Origin: UBA6244 sp963676875 | GTDB lineage: Bacteria > Bacteroidota > Bacteroidia > Bacteroidales > F082 | NCBI GenBank assembly: GCA_963676875.1 | Contig: OY781436.1 | Coordinates: 1,674,001-1,738,000, forward strand | Reading direction: 5' to 3' | Length of the DNA: 64,000 nt | Part shown: in pieces, positions 8,922 through 19,203 of the stretch | Layout of the letters: every line of letters begins with the position of its first letter | How positions within the stretch are numbered: position 1 is the first letter of the stretch | Position numbers and translations under genes: made by a program | Notes under the pieces: generated by a model | What the model saw: only the letters and a program-made list of their open reading frames with translations | Told to the model about the DNA's origin: nothing | Database searches by the model: none

Positions 8922-10028
8922 TTAAATTTTTAGAAATATCCTTTTGCGATACAACATCCAAACCGGGATAAAGCACAACAAAGTAAACAAAATAGCCCAT
9001 AGCAAAGATACCCATTCGGGGTTCCATCCCATATTCATGAAACCGGCCATGAAAACCTCTTGCAGGTTTTTTCCATCGACGACAGTAAAATACGTGAAGG
9101 GAATGAGCAGGATATAAGAAAGCACGTAGGCAGAAATGGCATTTGAACCAAAGATGACACCTGCTTTCCCCCAGCGCGTCAGCCTTTTGATGTCCATCAA
9201 CCAGATAAGAACTGCCCAACTCATGGCGGCCAACCCTCCCGTGTAAAGCACATAGGAGCTGGTCCACAAATTTTTGTTGATGGGAAAAAACCAACTCCAT
9301 ATTTCGCCTGCCATCATCATAAAAAAACCACCTACAAACAGGAGAATCACTTGGTCGTTCATGCTTTTTTGAGAGATGATCAAGTGGCCGGCCACCATGC
9401 CCATGATGCCGGTAGCAATGGATGGCAGGGTGCTCAGCAATCCTTCCGGATCCCAGGTGCCCTGATAAAGGGTAAGGGGGATGAGCAGTTGATCGATTTT
9501 GTTGGCCAGATTATTTCCTGGAAGAAGAATTCCTCCTTCTGGAGCCCAAATCAGCTTCATGACCAGATAAAAGCCGATGAGCAAACCCACTCCTGTCCAA
9601 ATTTGTGTTGTTAAGGAAGTGAAAAGAAACAGCAAGGAGCAGATGAGAAAAACGAGGGCAATACGTTGCAATACGCCCGGCAACCTGAGTTCCTGAAAAT
9701 TGCTCCCGACCAAATTCAACAATACGCCCAGCAAAAAAATCAAAATCGATCGTTTGATTATTTTAAGAACCAACTTTTGTTTGGGTGCGTTGTTTGCCAA
9801 ACGATGGTGATATGCCAAAACGATGGAAACACCCACGATAAACAAGAAAAAAGGAAACACCAAATCGGTGGGCGTGAGTCCATTCCACCGGGCATGACGT
9901 AATGGAGGAAAAACATATTCCCACGAACCGGGTGTATTAACGAGAATCATAGCCATGATGGTAAACCCCCGAAAAGCATCCAGAGAGGTGCGTCTTTTTG
10001 ATGTATTTTGGGTCATATCTACTATCAT
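8922..10028 (-). CDS. DUF5009 / heparan-glucosaminide N-acetyltransferase-like membrane acyltransferase
   Basis: 368 aa integral membrane protein with about ten hydrophobic segments. The N-terminal signature RRTSLDAFRGFTIMAMILVN and the LTPTDLVFPFFLFIVGVS block are those of the HGSNAT/YeiB superfamily, where a conserved His-containing loop takes an acetyl group from acetyl-CoA in the cytoplasm and passes it to a sugar across the membrane. Family members sit in many Bacteroidota glycan loci. The loop RHARWNGLTP carries a candidate active His. It lies between a GH3 gene (21 bp upstream) and the CotH gene (2 bp downstream). The substrate is unknown; a beta-glucan locus would not obviously need amino-sugar acetylation, so an acyl-sugar role is open. 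Confidence 0.82.
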   Translation of the reverse strand: MIVDMTQNTSKRRTSLDAFRGFTIMAMILVNTPGSWEYVFPPLRHARWNGLTPTDLVFPFFLFIVGVSIVLAYHHRLANNAPKQKLVLKIIKRSILIFLLGVLLNLVGSNFQELRLPGVLQRIALVFLICSLLFLFTSLTTQIWTGVGLLIGFYLVMKLIWAPEGGILLPGNNLANKIDQLLIPLTLYQGTWDPEGLLSTLPSIATGIMGMVAGHLIISQKSMNDQVILLFVGGFFMMMAGEIWSWFFPINKNLWTSSYVLYTGGLAAMSWAVLIWLMDIKRLTRWGKAGVIFGSNAISAYVLSYILLIPFTYFTVVDGKNLQEVFMAGFMNMGWNPEWVSLLWAILFTLLCFIPVWMLYRKRIFLKI

Positions 10029-10049
10029 GTGAGTTGGTTGCTATCGATA

Positions 10050-12407
10050 CTATGGGGTGTAAGTAAGTTGGTTACATTTCTCAACAAGCGCCTTTACTTG
10101 TTCCGATGAAATCTCGCCATTGGTGATATAGGGATATTTAATCAAAGGATGTTCCACCATAAAATCGTTGAAAACGGCTTCGTCAGCAGATTTACCTTCG
10201 GGAGTAAACTGTTTTATCCAGTTGGGTACGAGCTCTTTCAGATAAGCACGGGTCTGCTTATTGTTCCAGTATTCCTTGAAAAAGGTATATTCATCGAAGG
10301 CGAGTGGTACTTGTTGGGTGGATTGCAGATAAACTTTTTCCGACAACCGCAGATCACGTGAAGATGAACCGACGGCAATTACAAATTCTCCACTTTCGGC
10401 TATCCAAAGACCCCGATGGGCATCGTAGTACGAAAAGTCACGTCCATCCAAATGAAAAGAAACTTGCTTTTCCTCTCCGGGATTCAGTTCAATTTTAGCA
10501 AATTTTTTCAACTCCTTTTCCGGACGCATGAGGGTGCTTTTAACATCAGTTACATAGAGTTGAATCACTTCTTTACCCTTTAATTTACCGGTATTTTTTA
10601 CAGTTAGGGATACCGTTAAACCTTCTTCATCAGTGATATCTGTTGCTGAAACGTTTAAATTATTGTATTCAAAATCCGTGTAGGAAAGACCAAATCCGAA
10701 AGGAAACAGTGGCTCAATTTTTTTCTCGTCATAGTAACGGTAGCCCACGAAAAAGCGCTCGCCATACAAGGCGTTTCCTTCTTCACCGGGAAAGTTGAAA
10801 AAGGAAGGGGTATCTTCCAGTTTCACGGGAAAAGTTTCGGCCAGTTTTCCGGAAGGATTCACTTTACCAAATAGCACATCGGCGGTTCCACCCGCGCCGG
10901 CCTGTCCGCCCAACCACGATTCCACAATGCCATCCACCTGACTTACCCACGGCATGGCTACAGCGCTACCATTGGTCAACACAACCACTGTATTCTCTTG
11001 AATATCTGCTATTTCACTAATCAGCCGGTTGTGCGATGCAGGCATATTGATATGGGTTCTGTCGATGCCTTCCGATTCGTATTGCAATGGAAGTCCGGCA
11101 AAAATTAAGGCAATATCAGCTTCTGAAGCGACTTTTTTTGCCTCTTCGATGAGGGAATAATCTTCATCATCCGTCAAGCTGTACCCCTGAGCATAGGTAA
11201 TTTTATAGGCATTTCCATATTCTTGATGGATGATATCCAATGCCTTGTCGAGTTGTGTTGGTTTTACCTCAGAACTTCCGTTGCCCTGAAAGCGAGGGTT
11301 TGCTGCAAATTCGCCAATGATGGCCACCGATTTGTATTTTTTGTCCGTTATGGGAAGAATCGACTGGTAATTTTTCAATAAAGTTACCGATTCAGCAGCC
11401 ACTTGTCGTGCGAAGTCGTGATGAGCACCGGCGTTCATTGGGGCATTTTCTTTCTCCAACGATTTGGCTTTCAATACTATGGTCAGTATTTGCTTGACCA
11501 GGTTATCCAAAACATCCTCGTTAAGTGATCTGTTTTTTACGGCTTCCACAATAAGTGAATCGTTTACCGTACCTACGCCCGGCATTTCGATGTTCATCCC
11601 GGCTTTCATACCTTCCACCCTATCAACCACGGCAAACCAATCGGAAATAACAATACCCTCATACCCCCATTGGTTTCTGAGTACTTCTGTCAACAAATAG
11701 GGCGATTGTGTTCCATAGATTCCCTGAACACGGTTGTAGCAGGCCATCACCGTCCAGGGTTGTGCTTTTTTTACGGCTATTTCGAAGGGAGTGAGGTAAA
11801 TTTCGTGCAAAGTTCGGGTGTCCACATCTGAATTCATGTACATCCGCATGGTTTCCACATTGTTGGCCACATAATGTTTTAATGACGTGCCCACACCCTG
11901 ACTTTGCACACCATTGATAAAGGCTGCACCCATTTCGCCCGACAACACCGGGTCTTCCGAAAAGAATTCAAAATTGCGCCCACCCAAAGAAGACCGTTTG
12001 ATGTTCACGCCGGGACCCAGTAACACGTTCACGTCCAGTGCCTGACATTCTTCGCCCAATGCCTGACCTGCTTGGTAAATCAGGTCCAAATCCCAGGTGG
12101 CAGCCAGAGCCGAAGCCGTTGGAAAGCAAGTGGCAGGTAACTGATCGCCATAGCCCGGGGTGTTGGTAGCGGGTGCACGACGTACACCATGAGGACCATC
12201 AGCCATCCATATCCAGGGGATGTTTAGACGTTGGATGGGTTGGGTGCTCCAGTCATCACGACCCGAACAAAGAGAAGCCTTTTCTTGAAGGGTGAGTTGC
12301 GAAACCAACTGATTTACTTTGGCTTGTATATCTTTATCATTCATGGTTTGTGCATTAATTGAAAAACTTACCAGCAGAAAGCTGCAAACAAATAAAAGTC
12401 TTTTCAT
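10050..12407 (-). CDS. GH3 beta-glucosidase, secreted
   Basis: 785 aa from ATG 12407, which begins MKRLLFVCSFLLVSFSINAQ, a clear signal peptide; earlier in-frame starts up to 12461 would hide it. Domains: GH3 TIM barrel (about 25-330) with nucleophile Asp in IVISDWFAV, KHYVANN and GPGVNIKR substrate-site blocks, an alpha/beta sandwich (about 370-590) and a C-terminal fibronectin III-like domain. No PA14 insert is visible. GH3 enzymes with this layout remove glucose from the non-reducing end of beta-glucosides; xylosidase activity cannot be excluded. It is probably periplasmic and acts on oligosaccharides imported through SusC. The gap to the next GH3 gene is 54 bp. Confidence 0.9.
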   Translation of the reverse strand: MKRLLFVCSFLLVSFSINAQTMNDKDIQAKVNQLVSQLTLQEKASLCSGRDDWSTQPIQRLNIPWIWMADGPHGVRRAPATNTPGYGDQLPATCFPTASALAATWDLDLIYQAGQALGEECQALDVNVLLGPGVNIKRSSLGGRNFEFFSEDPVLSGEMGAAFINGVQSQGVGTSLKHYVANNVETMRMYMNSDVDTRTLHEIYLTPFEIAVKKAQPWTVMACYNRVQGIYGTQSPYLLTEVLRNQWGYEGIVISDWFAVVDRVEGMKAGMNIEMPGVGTVNDSLIVEAVKNRSLNEDVLDNLVKQILTIVLKAKSLEKENAPMNAGAHHDFARQVAAESVTLLKNYQSILPITDKKYKSVAIIGEFAANPRFQGNGSSEVKPTQLDKALDIIHQEYGNAYKITYAQGYSLTDDEDYSLIEEAKKVASEADIALIFAGLPLQYESEGIDRTHINMPASHNRLISEIADIQENTVVVLTNGSAVAMPWVSQVDGIVESWLGGQAGAGGTADVLFGKVNPSGKLAETFPVKLEDTPSFFNFPGEEGNALYGERFFVGYRYYDEKKIEPLFPFGFGLSYTDFEYNNLNVSATDITDEEGLTVSLTVKNTGKLKGKEVIQLYVTDVKSTLMRPEKELKKFAKIELNPGEEKQVSFHLDGRDFSYYDAHRGLWIAESGEFVIAVGSSSRDLRLSEKVYLQSTQQVPLAFDEYTFFKEYWNNKQTRAYLKELVPNWIKQFTPEGKSADEAVFNDFMVEHPLIKYPYITNGEISSEQVKALVEKCNQLTYTP

Positions 12408-12461
12408 GGCCAATGGATATTTCATATAAAACATTTTTATGGGCATTTTCCACACCTGCAA

Positions 12462-14807
12462 CTACAACCTCACCTTGCTGGGTTCATCAAAACAGACGGT
12501 TTCGTTCAGGCTGATCTTTTGATGCAAGGTGTCCACACGCAACACAAATTCACCTTTTTCGGCCATCAATTGGTTTTTTTGGTTGTAAAATGCCAAATTC
12601 CGGGGAGTGATTTCAAAATCCACGGTTTTGGTTTCTCCCGGTTCCAGACTAACTTTTTTGAAGGCCCTCAACCTTTGATTATCAGGTGAAATGGAAGCAT
12701 ACAGATCGGATGAAAACAACATCACCACCTCTTTTCCCGAGCGAGTTCCCGTGTTTTTTACCTTAACAGAAACGCGGACACTTCCATTGGGGGTTAATTC
12801 ATGGGTGTTTAACACCAAATCGCTGTATTCGAATGTTGTATAGCTGAGACCACGACCAAACTCATATTGAATGGCCACATCCGATTCATAATCATACAAG
12901 CCCTCCATTTTCTCTTGCTTTTCGGCGGGTTTATAGTCATAGTTGATGAGTGAGTTGGGAAACATGGGATAGGTGTAAGGCAATTTTCCTTCGGGATTTG
13001 CCTCACCAAACAAAATGCTGGCCAGGGCATCGCCTCCAAAATTACTGGGCAGGTAGGTTTGTATCACGGCGGCCATCTTGTGTTCAAATTTGCTGATGAT
13101 TCGCGGACGACCCTCATTTAGAATAAGGATGACAGGCTTGCCGGTTTTGGCCAATTCCAATGCCAGTTGAGTCTGATTTTCAGAAATATACAGGTCATGC
13201 AAATCGCCCGGCTTTTCACAATAGGTGTTTTCGCCCAAAAACAACAGGATGTAATCCACGTTGTTGGCAGCCTTCACGGCAGAAGCAATGTCGATATTAA
13301 TTTCTTCGTAGTATTTGCCATGCATGTCGTAGGAAACGCCTTCTTTAAACACCACATTTTCTTTGCCAATTTTATTTTGAATGGCTTCGAGAAAGGTGTT
13401 GTACTGCTCCGTAAAATCGGCTACTTTTTCTCCTTGCCAGGAATAGGACCAACCTCCGTTCATGGTGCGCATGGAATTGGCATTGGGGCCGCTCACCAAC
13501 ACCTTGGCAGTTTTCTCCAAAGGAAGAATGTGGTTGATATTTTCGAGCAGGGTGATGGATTCCAAAGCGGCTTCCAACGAAAGTTGTTCATGTTTTTTGC
13601 TGCCAAATTCAGGGTAGTCTTTGTACGAAGTGGTTGGATGTTCAAAGAGTCCGAGTTCGATTTTGAGTTTTAAAATTCTGGAAACAGCCTCATCAATGCG
13701 GCTCATGGGCACTTCGCCCTCTTTCACCAACTCGATTAAATAGTCGCAGAATTTTAAACTATAGGGCACCATCGACATGTCGATACCGGCATTAACTGCC
13801 AGTTTTACAGCCTCTTTGGGTGATGATGCAAATTTATCGCGTTTGTGGAGGTTATCAATATCAGCCCAGTCGGAAACAATCAACCCATCAAAACCCATTT
13901 CGTTTCGAGCCAATTGGGTGAGGATATCGTAACTGGCATGCACGGGAATTCCATTAATCAGTCCGGAGTTGATCATGATCGATTTGGCTCCTGCGTCCAT
14001 GGCTGCCTGAAAAGAAGCGGCATGTCGTTCTTTGAGTTCACGAACCGACAGTTCCAGAGGGTTTCTGTCTTTGCCCGAATTGGAATTATAGGCCAGAAAA
14101 TGTTTCAAACAAGCAGCTCCATGAAACCGATCAATGTCCACCACCTCTTTGCCTTGCATCCCGATAACGGCAGCTTCGCCCAACTTTTGGCAGAGCAAAA
14201 CATCTTCTCCATAGGTTTCCCAAAAGCGTGGATCCCTTGGATCGCGACCCAAATCCAACACCGGAGAAAAATTCCATGGAATGCCTGAGGCACGCATTTC
14301 GTAGGCTGTCATTTGATTCAGCCGCTCCACCAACTCCGGGTTAAAAGTAGCTCCCTGATTGATTTCCTGGGGAAACAATGTTCCTCCAACGGTATAGGTA
14401 GTACCATGAATGGCATCCACACCATAAAGCAGGGGAATGCCCGTTTGCGCCATGGCCATTTCCTGCAACTGATCGATGATCTCGTTCCATTGTTGGCGTG
14501 TTTGCGCTTGATTATTTACTGTGTTGAGCACCGAACCTATTTGATAAATGCTAAGGGCGCTATCCAGCTTTGTCGGGTCGAGCCTGATGGGCAATGTGGT
14601 TTTATCATATGTTTTTCCCACGGTTAAGGCACCCAGGGTGAGTTGGGTCATCTGACCCACTTTTTGTTCCAGGGTTAGCCTGGCCAATATTTCGTTTACC
14701 CTTTGGTTGGTTGCATCCATGTCCATTGATTGGGTTTTCGTTTGACATCCGTAAAAACCAACAAAGGTGGCTAAAATTACCAGAAGAAGTAAGTGTTTTT
14801 TTAACAT
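12462..14807 (-). CDS. GH3 beta-glucosidase, lipoprotein, BglX-like
   Basis: 781 aa. A lipoprotein signal ends at FVGFYGC (Cys21). The order of blocks follows BglX-type GH3: LTLEQKVGQMTQL, LLYGVDAIHG, NFSPVLDLGRDPRDPRFWETYGED, KHFLAYN, and nucleophile Asp in LIVSDWADI. The alpha/beta sandwich and Fn3-like tail complete the usual length. It differs from the neighbouring GH3 in sequence and in being lipid-anchored, so the two may split the work between cell surface or membrane-bound and soluble periplasmic cellodextrins; that division is inference. It starts 24 bp after the GH94 stop. Confidence 0.9.
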   Translation of the reverse strand: MLKKHLLLLVILATFVGFYGCQTKTQSMDMDATNQRVNEILARLTLEQKVGQMTQLTLGALTVGKTYDKTTLPIRLDPTKLDSALSIYQIGSVLNTVNNQAQTRQQWNEIIDQLQEMAMAQTGIPLLYGVDAIHGTTYTVGGTLFPQEINQGATFNPELVERLNQMTAYEMRASGIPWNFSPVLDLGRDPRDPRFWETYGEDVLLCQKLGEAAVIGMQGKEVVDIDRFHGAACLKHFLAYNSNSGKDRNPLELSVRELKERHAASFQAAMDAGAKSIMINSGLINGIPVHASYDILTQLARNEMGFDGLIVSDWADIDNLHKRDKFASSPKEAVKLAVNAGIDMSMVPYSLKFCDYLIELVKEGEVPMSRIDEAVSRILKLKIELGLFEHPTTSYKDYPEFGSKKHEQLSLEAALESITLLENINHILPLEKTAKVLVSGPNANSMRTMNGGWSYSWQGEKVADFTEQYNTFLEAIQNKIGKENVVFKEGVSYDMHGKYYEEINIDIASAVKAANNVDYILLFLGENTYCEKPGDLHDLYISENQTQLALELAKTGKPVILILNEGRPRIISKFEHKMAAVIQTYLPSNFGGDALASILFGEANPEGKLPYTYPMFPNSLINYDYKPAEKQEKMEGLYDYESDVAIQYEFGRGLSYTTFEYSDLVLNTHELTPNGSVRVSVKVKNTGTRSGKEVVMLFSSDLYASISPDNQRLRAFKKVSLEPGETKTVDFEITPRNLAFYNQKNQLMAEKGEFVLRVDTLHQKISLNETVCFDEPSKVRL

Positions 14808-14831
14808 CGATTTATGGTGTTTATTACAACT

Positions 14832-17258
14832 CTATTTCATCAGACTAACCGTAATATGATAGGTCTTATCAGCCTGTGGTACAGGAATTAAGTTACCTGT
14901 CAAAGATTTACCATCCATGGAAATGGCTGCTTTATTGCCACCCTTGTTAATGATATGAATATGGTAAATAGCTCCTCTGAACTTACGTACAACTTTTAAT
15001 TCCGATAAATGAGGTGGTATTTTGGGATCAATTATAAGTCCGTCATAATCAGGACGAATACCCAAAATGTATTGACTGACGGTATAAAAATTCCAGGCGG
15101 CAGTTCCCGTTAGCCATGAGTTTTTGGCTTGTCCGGGCGTAGCGGCATCTTTTCCGGCAATCATTTGCGAATACACATAAGGTTCTGTTTTGTGCAAATC
15201 GCTGATGTCTTCCAGATAGGCCGGAGCAATGCGCCGATAGTAGTCGAAGGCCTTGGCGTTGTTGCCCAACATGGCTTCCGAAATAATAATCCAGGGGTTG
15301 TTGTGGCAAAATATGCCGGCATTTTCCTTATATCCCGGAGGGTAGCTGGTAATTTCCCCCAAGTTCAGCTGATATTGGGTATAGGCCGGATTTACCAACA
15401 CGATTCCGTAGGGGGTTGATAATCTGGCAGCTACCGCATTCAGTGCTTTTTGCGCTCTGCCATCGTGATGACCAATACCTGCCATCACACAAAAGCCCTG
15501 CGATTCGATAAAGATTTTTCCTTCCTCATTTTCATTGCTTCCAACTTTGTTTCCGTAAAAATCGTAAGCTCTTAAAAACCAGTCGCCATCCCAGCCATGT
15601 TTGTCGATGGCTTCCTGCATGTTTTCAAGGTGCAGATGTGCCTCTTTGGCTTCATCCTTTAAACCTAACAATTCGCAGATACGCAGGAATTCTTTTCCGT
15701 AAAGGACAAACATGCCTGCAATCATCAGCGATTCGGCTTGACCACCACTTTTGTTTTCAGTGGTTTGAAACGATTCTCCGGGGGTTTCAGAAAAGCAGTT
15801 CAGGTTGAGGCAGTCGTTCCAGTCGGCACGTCCAATCAAAGGCAAGCCATGAGGTCCCAGGTTGTTGACCACGTGATAAAACGACCGTTTGATGTGTTCA
15901 AAAATCGGATATTCATCCCCATTGTTATCAAAAGGAACCTTCACCTTGAGTAACGACCAATCGCCGGTTTCCTTTAAATAGGCTGATACCGAAAGGATTA
16001 ACCACAAAGGATCGTCGTTGAAATTGCCTCCCAAGGCATGGTTTCCCTTTTTGGTGAGGGGCTGATATTGATGGAATGCGCTACCGTCGGCTTTTTGTGT
16101 TGCAGCCAAATCGATAATGCGTTGTCGGGCCAACCCGGGAATCATGTGCACCATTCCGATAATATCCTGGTTGGAATCGCGAAACCCCATACCACGCCCA
16201 ACACCCGACTCAAAGTAAGAGGCACTGCGCGAGAAAAAATAGGTCACCATACACTGGTATTGATTCCAGATATTCACCATTCGGTCAAGTTTTTCGTCGG
16301 AACTACTCACCTGAATGTGGTCCAGCAATCCATCCCAAAAATCGTTGAGCCGGGCAAAGGCTTCATCCACCTGTTGGGTAGTTTCGAATGCCTTGATGAT
16401 TTGGTGTGCTTTGGTTTTGTTGATTATACCGGGGGAGGCAAACTTCTGCGACTGTTGGTTTTCCACATAACCCAGTACAAAAACCATATGGCGGGTTTCG
16501 CCGGGTTTCAGTTCCATTTCGATGAAATGAGAAGCGATGGGAGACCAGCCATGAGCCACCGAATTTCCGGAGGTGCCTTCCATTACTTTTTCAGGACTTT
16601 CAAATCCGTTGTACAAACCCAGGAAGGTTTCCCTGTCGGTATCAAATCCGGCAATTGATTGATTTACACTGTAAAAGGCATAGTGATTCCGTCGTTCGCG
16701 GTATTCGGTTTTGTGATAAATGGCCGAACCTTCCACTTCCACTTCTCCGATGGAATAATTTCGCTGGAAGTTGGTCATGTCGTCCAGGGCATTCCAAAAG
16801 GCCCATTCTACCATGGAATGGAGTTGAATGCTTTTGGTTGTCATACTGTGGTTGGTCAGCGTTAACTTCTGAATTTCGCAATCATATCCGTTAGGTACGA
16901 AATACAACACTTCAGCTGACAAATCGTTTAGTTTTCCCTTGATTTTGGTATAGCCAAGGCCATGACGGCACTCGTAGGCATCCAATTTGGTTTTCACAGG
17001 TTTCCAACCGGGTGACCAGATGGTTCCGCCATCATTGATATAGAAGTACTTACCACCATCATCGGCCGGAACACTATTATACCTGTAACGGCTAATGCGA
17101 CGCAAGCTGGCATCTTTGTAAAAACTATATCCTCCGGCCGTATTCGAAATGATGCTAAAAAAGCGTTCATTTCCCAGATAATTGATCCATGGATAGGGCG
17201 TTTGGGGTTGTGTAATTACGTATTCTTTTGCTGTATCTTCAAAATGTCCAAATTTCAT
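14832..17258 (-). CDS. cbp: cellobiose phosphorylase (GH94)
   Basis: 808 aa, no signal peptide, cytoplasmic. It matches clostridial cellobiose phosphorylase throughout as I remember it, from MKFGHFEDTAKEYVI and TPYPWINYLG at the N-terminus, through RNHYAFYSVN and YFESGVGRGMGFRDSNQD, to the catalytic block GRADWNDCLN, where Asp482 is the predicted general acid, and ENAGIFCHNNPW. The enzyme splits cellobiose with phosphate to glucose 1-phosphate and glucose, saving ATP. Its presence implies that intact cellobiose reaches the cytoplasm, and the adjacent SSS symporter (16 bp upstream) is the obvious importer. Cellodextrin phosphorylase is less likely given the length and N-terminus. Confidence 0.95.
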   Translation of the reverse strand: MKFGHFEDTAKEYVITQPQTPYPWINYLGNERFFSIISNTAGGYSFYKDASLRRISRYRYNSVPADDGGKYFYINDGGTIWSPGWKPVKTKLDAYECRHGLGYTKIKGKLNDLSAEVLYFVPNGYDCEIQKLTLTNHSMTTKSIQLHSMVEWAFWNALDDMTNFQRNYSIGEVEVEGSAIYHKTEYRERRNHYAFYSVNQSIAGFDTDRETFLGLYNGFESPEKVMEGTSGNSVAHGWSPIASHFIEMELKPGETRHMVFVLGYVENQQSQKFASPGIINKTKAHQIIKAFETTQQVDEAFARLNDFWDGLLDHIQVSSSDEKLDRMVNIWNQYQCMVTYFFSRSASYFESGVGRGMGFRDSNQDIIGMVHMIPGLARQRIIDLAATQKADGSAFHQYQPLTKKGNHALGGNFNDDPLWLILSVSAYLKETGDWSLLKVKVPFDNNGDEYPIFEHIKRSFYHVVNNLGPHGLPLIGRADWNDCLNLNCFSETPGESFQTTENKSGGQAESLMIAGMFVLYGKEFLRICELLGLKDEAKEAHLHLENMQEAIDKHGWDGDWFLRAYDFYGNKVGSNENEEGKIFIESQGFCVMAGIGHHDGRAQKALNAVAARLSTPYGIVLVNPAYTQYQLNLGEITSYPPGYKENAGIFCHNNPWIIISEAMLGNNAKAFDYYRRIAPAYLEDISDLHKTEPYVYSQMIAGKDAATPGQAKNSWLTGTAAWNFYTVSQYILGIRPDYDGLIIDPKIPPHLSELKVVRKFRGAIYHIHIINKGGNKAAISMDGKSLTGNLIPVPQADKTYHITVSLMK

Positions 17259-17274
17259 TGTATTGCTTTTTCTG

Positions 17275-19113
17275 TTAATCGTTGGGCAATTTATCCCACC
17301 AATTGAATTTTAATAAAATAGATGTAATGACCACCACTCCCAAAGCCACGGACATTTCCGTCCAATGGAGCAGCACTAAAAATACTGGGGTGGCAATAAT
17401 GGCTGTTTGCCAAATGATACCCACCAAAACATTCACCATGTCGAGGCTAAAGTTGGTGTTGTATTTAAAACCGGGATCAGCAGCCAGCACACGTACTTTT
17501 ACGGGTTTCCAAAATCCCCATGGGCGCACATTTTTATAAAAGGCATCGAGTACCACCTCGTCGGTTGCAGGTTTTAAATATGTTCCGATGTAGCATCCTG
17601 CCAACGACGACAGCAATAACAAGGGGAAATAATAAAGTTCGAGGGTTTCTTTGAAAACAAGAGGAAAAATGAGTGCAGGAATCAATCCGGCCAACATGCC
17701 CCAAAAATAACCGTGCCCGTTAAAGCGCCACCAGTACCATTTTAACACGTTGGAGGCCACATAACTACCCCAAAGGGCAGATACGATCCATTGCAACAGG
17801 CTGTTGACGTCTTTGGCAAAAATGCCCAGTATCACACTGACAACCATAATTAGTATGCCCACCAGGTAGTTGGTATTGCGGATTTGCTTATTGCCGGCAT
17901 CTTTTTTCACCTTCAGATAAATATCGTTGACGATATAAGCCTGTGCCGCATTCAGCGTACCGGCAAAGGTGGACATAAAAGCCGCCAGAAGACCTGCCAA
18001 TAGAAAGCCTGTAAGTCCAACCGGAACAAATTCGCTGATGGCCGAAGGCAGGATTTGTTCAAAATCTACTTTCCCTGCTACAATCAGGTTCAGCTTGTCG
18101 TAGGACAACACCGCCAGCACCACGAAACCGGTAATCATAAAATAGCGCACCGGATTGAGGATAACCGACACCATGCCACTCATTTTGGCCGCTTCTTTGG
18201 GCGATTTGGTGGAAAGGATTTTCTGCATATCGTAATTGGGTGCCGGTCCGGCGGCACTCACCAAAAATCCTTTGAACAGCATCATCATCATGAAAATGGA
18301 AAAGAGGGAAAACCCATCTTCCTTTATTTTCTGATTAACCTCCGGTATGATGCTGCTCCAATCGAGATCGAGTTTCCACCCAAACCACAACGAATACCAG
18401 TTTTCGGGAACCAATAAATTGTTGTCGGCTAAAGCATTCATGGCAATTACGCCGATAATAACGGAAGAAATGGTCATGATGCCATATTGCAACACATCGG
18501 TCCAAACGATGCTCATCATCCCGCCCAAGACGGCATAAAAAGTGGCAAACAGGGTAAATACAAACCCATAAACATGCGGAATGTATTCAGGAGCCACAAT
18601 GCCGGGGTCGATACCAATGAGTTGACAAACATAGTCCCATGGAATAAAAATCATCATGAACTTGCCCAGACCGATGAAGCCATAGGCCAGGAATCCCAGA
18701 CAGCTGATCAGGGCATATACCACCACGATATTGTGCGACATGACAGCGCCTTTACCTGTTCCAAAGCGGGTTTGAATCCACTCGGCACCGGTGGTGGCAT
18801 TGGATCTCCTAAGCCAGATGGACAAAAATACCATGAGAAAAATTTGGTTGAACACCGGCCAGAGCCATGGAATCCAGATGCTTTTCAATCCGTAAACAAA
18901 GCCCAGCGTAACCAGCCACATGGTACCAGAAATGTCGAACATACCCGATGCATTGGACAAGCCCAGCATGTACCAGGGTAATTCATTTCCGCCAAGCAAA
19001 TACGATTTTTTGTTCTTTTGAGCTCTTTTCTTGAGTATAAATCCGATGGCGATGGTGGCCAACAGGTAAATCCCAATGATCAGCAGATCAATGAAGTGTA
19101 GGTTCATAGGCAT
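17275..19113 (-). CDS. SSS-family sodium:solute symporter, predicted cellobiose importer
   Basis: About 612 aa from ATG 19113 (a second ATG at 19107 is equally possible; a longer reading to 19161 lacks support). About 13-14 membrane helices are visible with the sodium/solute symporter pattern: IIGIYLLATIAIGFILKKR in TM1, SYLLGGNELPWYMLGLSNASGMF with the conserved GG and helix break, and AGTLNAAQAYIVNDIY further on. The C-terminal third has extra hydrophobic segments. Family members move sugars, amino acids or acids with sodium across the inner membrane. Its place directly ahead of the cellobiose phosphorylase gene suggests cellobiose or short cellodextrin uptake. It follows the regulator gene by 90 bp with no obvious -7 box between, so read-through from the regulator promoter is likely. 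Confidence 0.88.
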   Translation of the reverse strand: MPMNLHFIDLLIIGIYLLATIAIGFILKKRAQKNKKSYLLGGNELPWYMLGLSNASGMFDISGTMWLVTLGFVYGLKSIWIPWLWPVFNQIFLMVFLSIWLRRSNATTGAEWIQTRFGTGKGAVMSHNIVVVYALISCLGFLAYGFIGLGKFMMIFIPWDYVCQLIGIDPGIVAPEYIPHVYGFVFTLFATFYAVLGGMMSIVWTDVLQYGIMTISSVIIGVIAMNALADNNLLVPENWYSLWFGWKLDLDWSSIIPEVNQKIKEDGFSLFSIFMMMMLFKGFLVSAAGPAPNYDMQKILSTKSPKEAAKMSGMVSVILNPVRYFMITGFVVLAVLSYDKLNLIVAGKVDFEQILPSAISEFVPVGLTGFLLAGLLAAFMSTFAGTLNAAQAYIVNDIYLKVKKDAGNKQIRNTNYLVGILIMVVSVILGIFAKDVNSLLQWIVSALWGSYVASNVLKWYWWRFNGHGYFWGMLAGLIPALIFPLVFKETLELYYFPLLLLSSLAGCYIGTYLKPATDEVVLDAFYKNVRPWGFWKPVKVRVLAADPGFKYNTNFSLDMVNVLVGIIWQTAIIATPVFLVLLHWTEMSVALGVVVITSILLKFNWWDKLPND

Positions 19114-19203
19114 TACTTCTTTACGAGAATAATACACCTCGTCCAAAAAGCAGGTCGTCAACGCCTACATTTTCAAACTTTAAACAGCTTTTTTCCGAAT
19201 ATA

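Noticed and set aside
8920..9300. N-terminal extension of the CotH lipoprotein
   Set aside because: It is antisense-free but overlaps the acyltransferase gene in another frame, and a complete lipoprotein signal begins at 8919.
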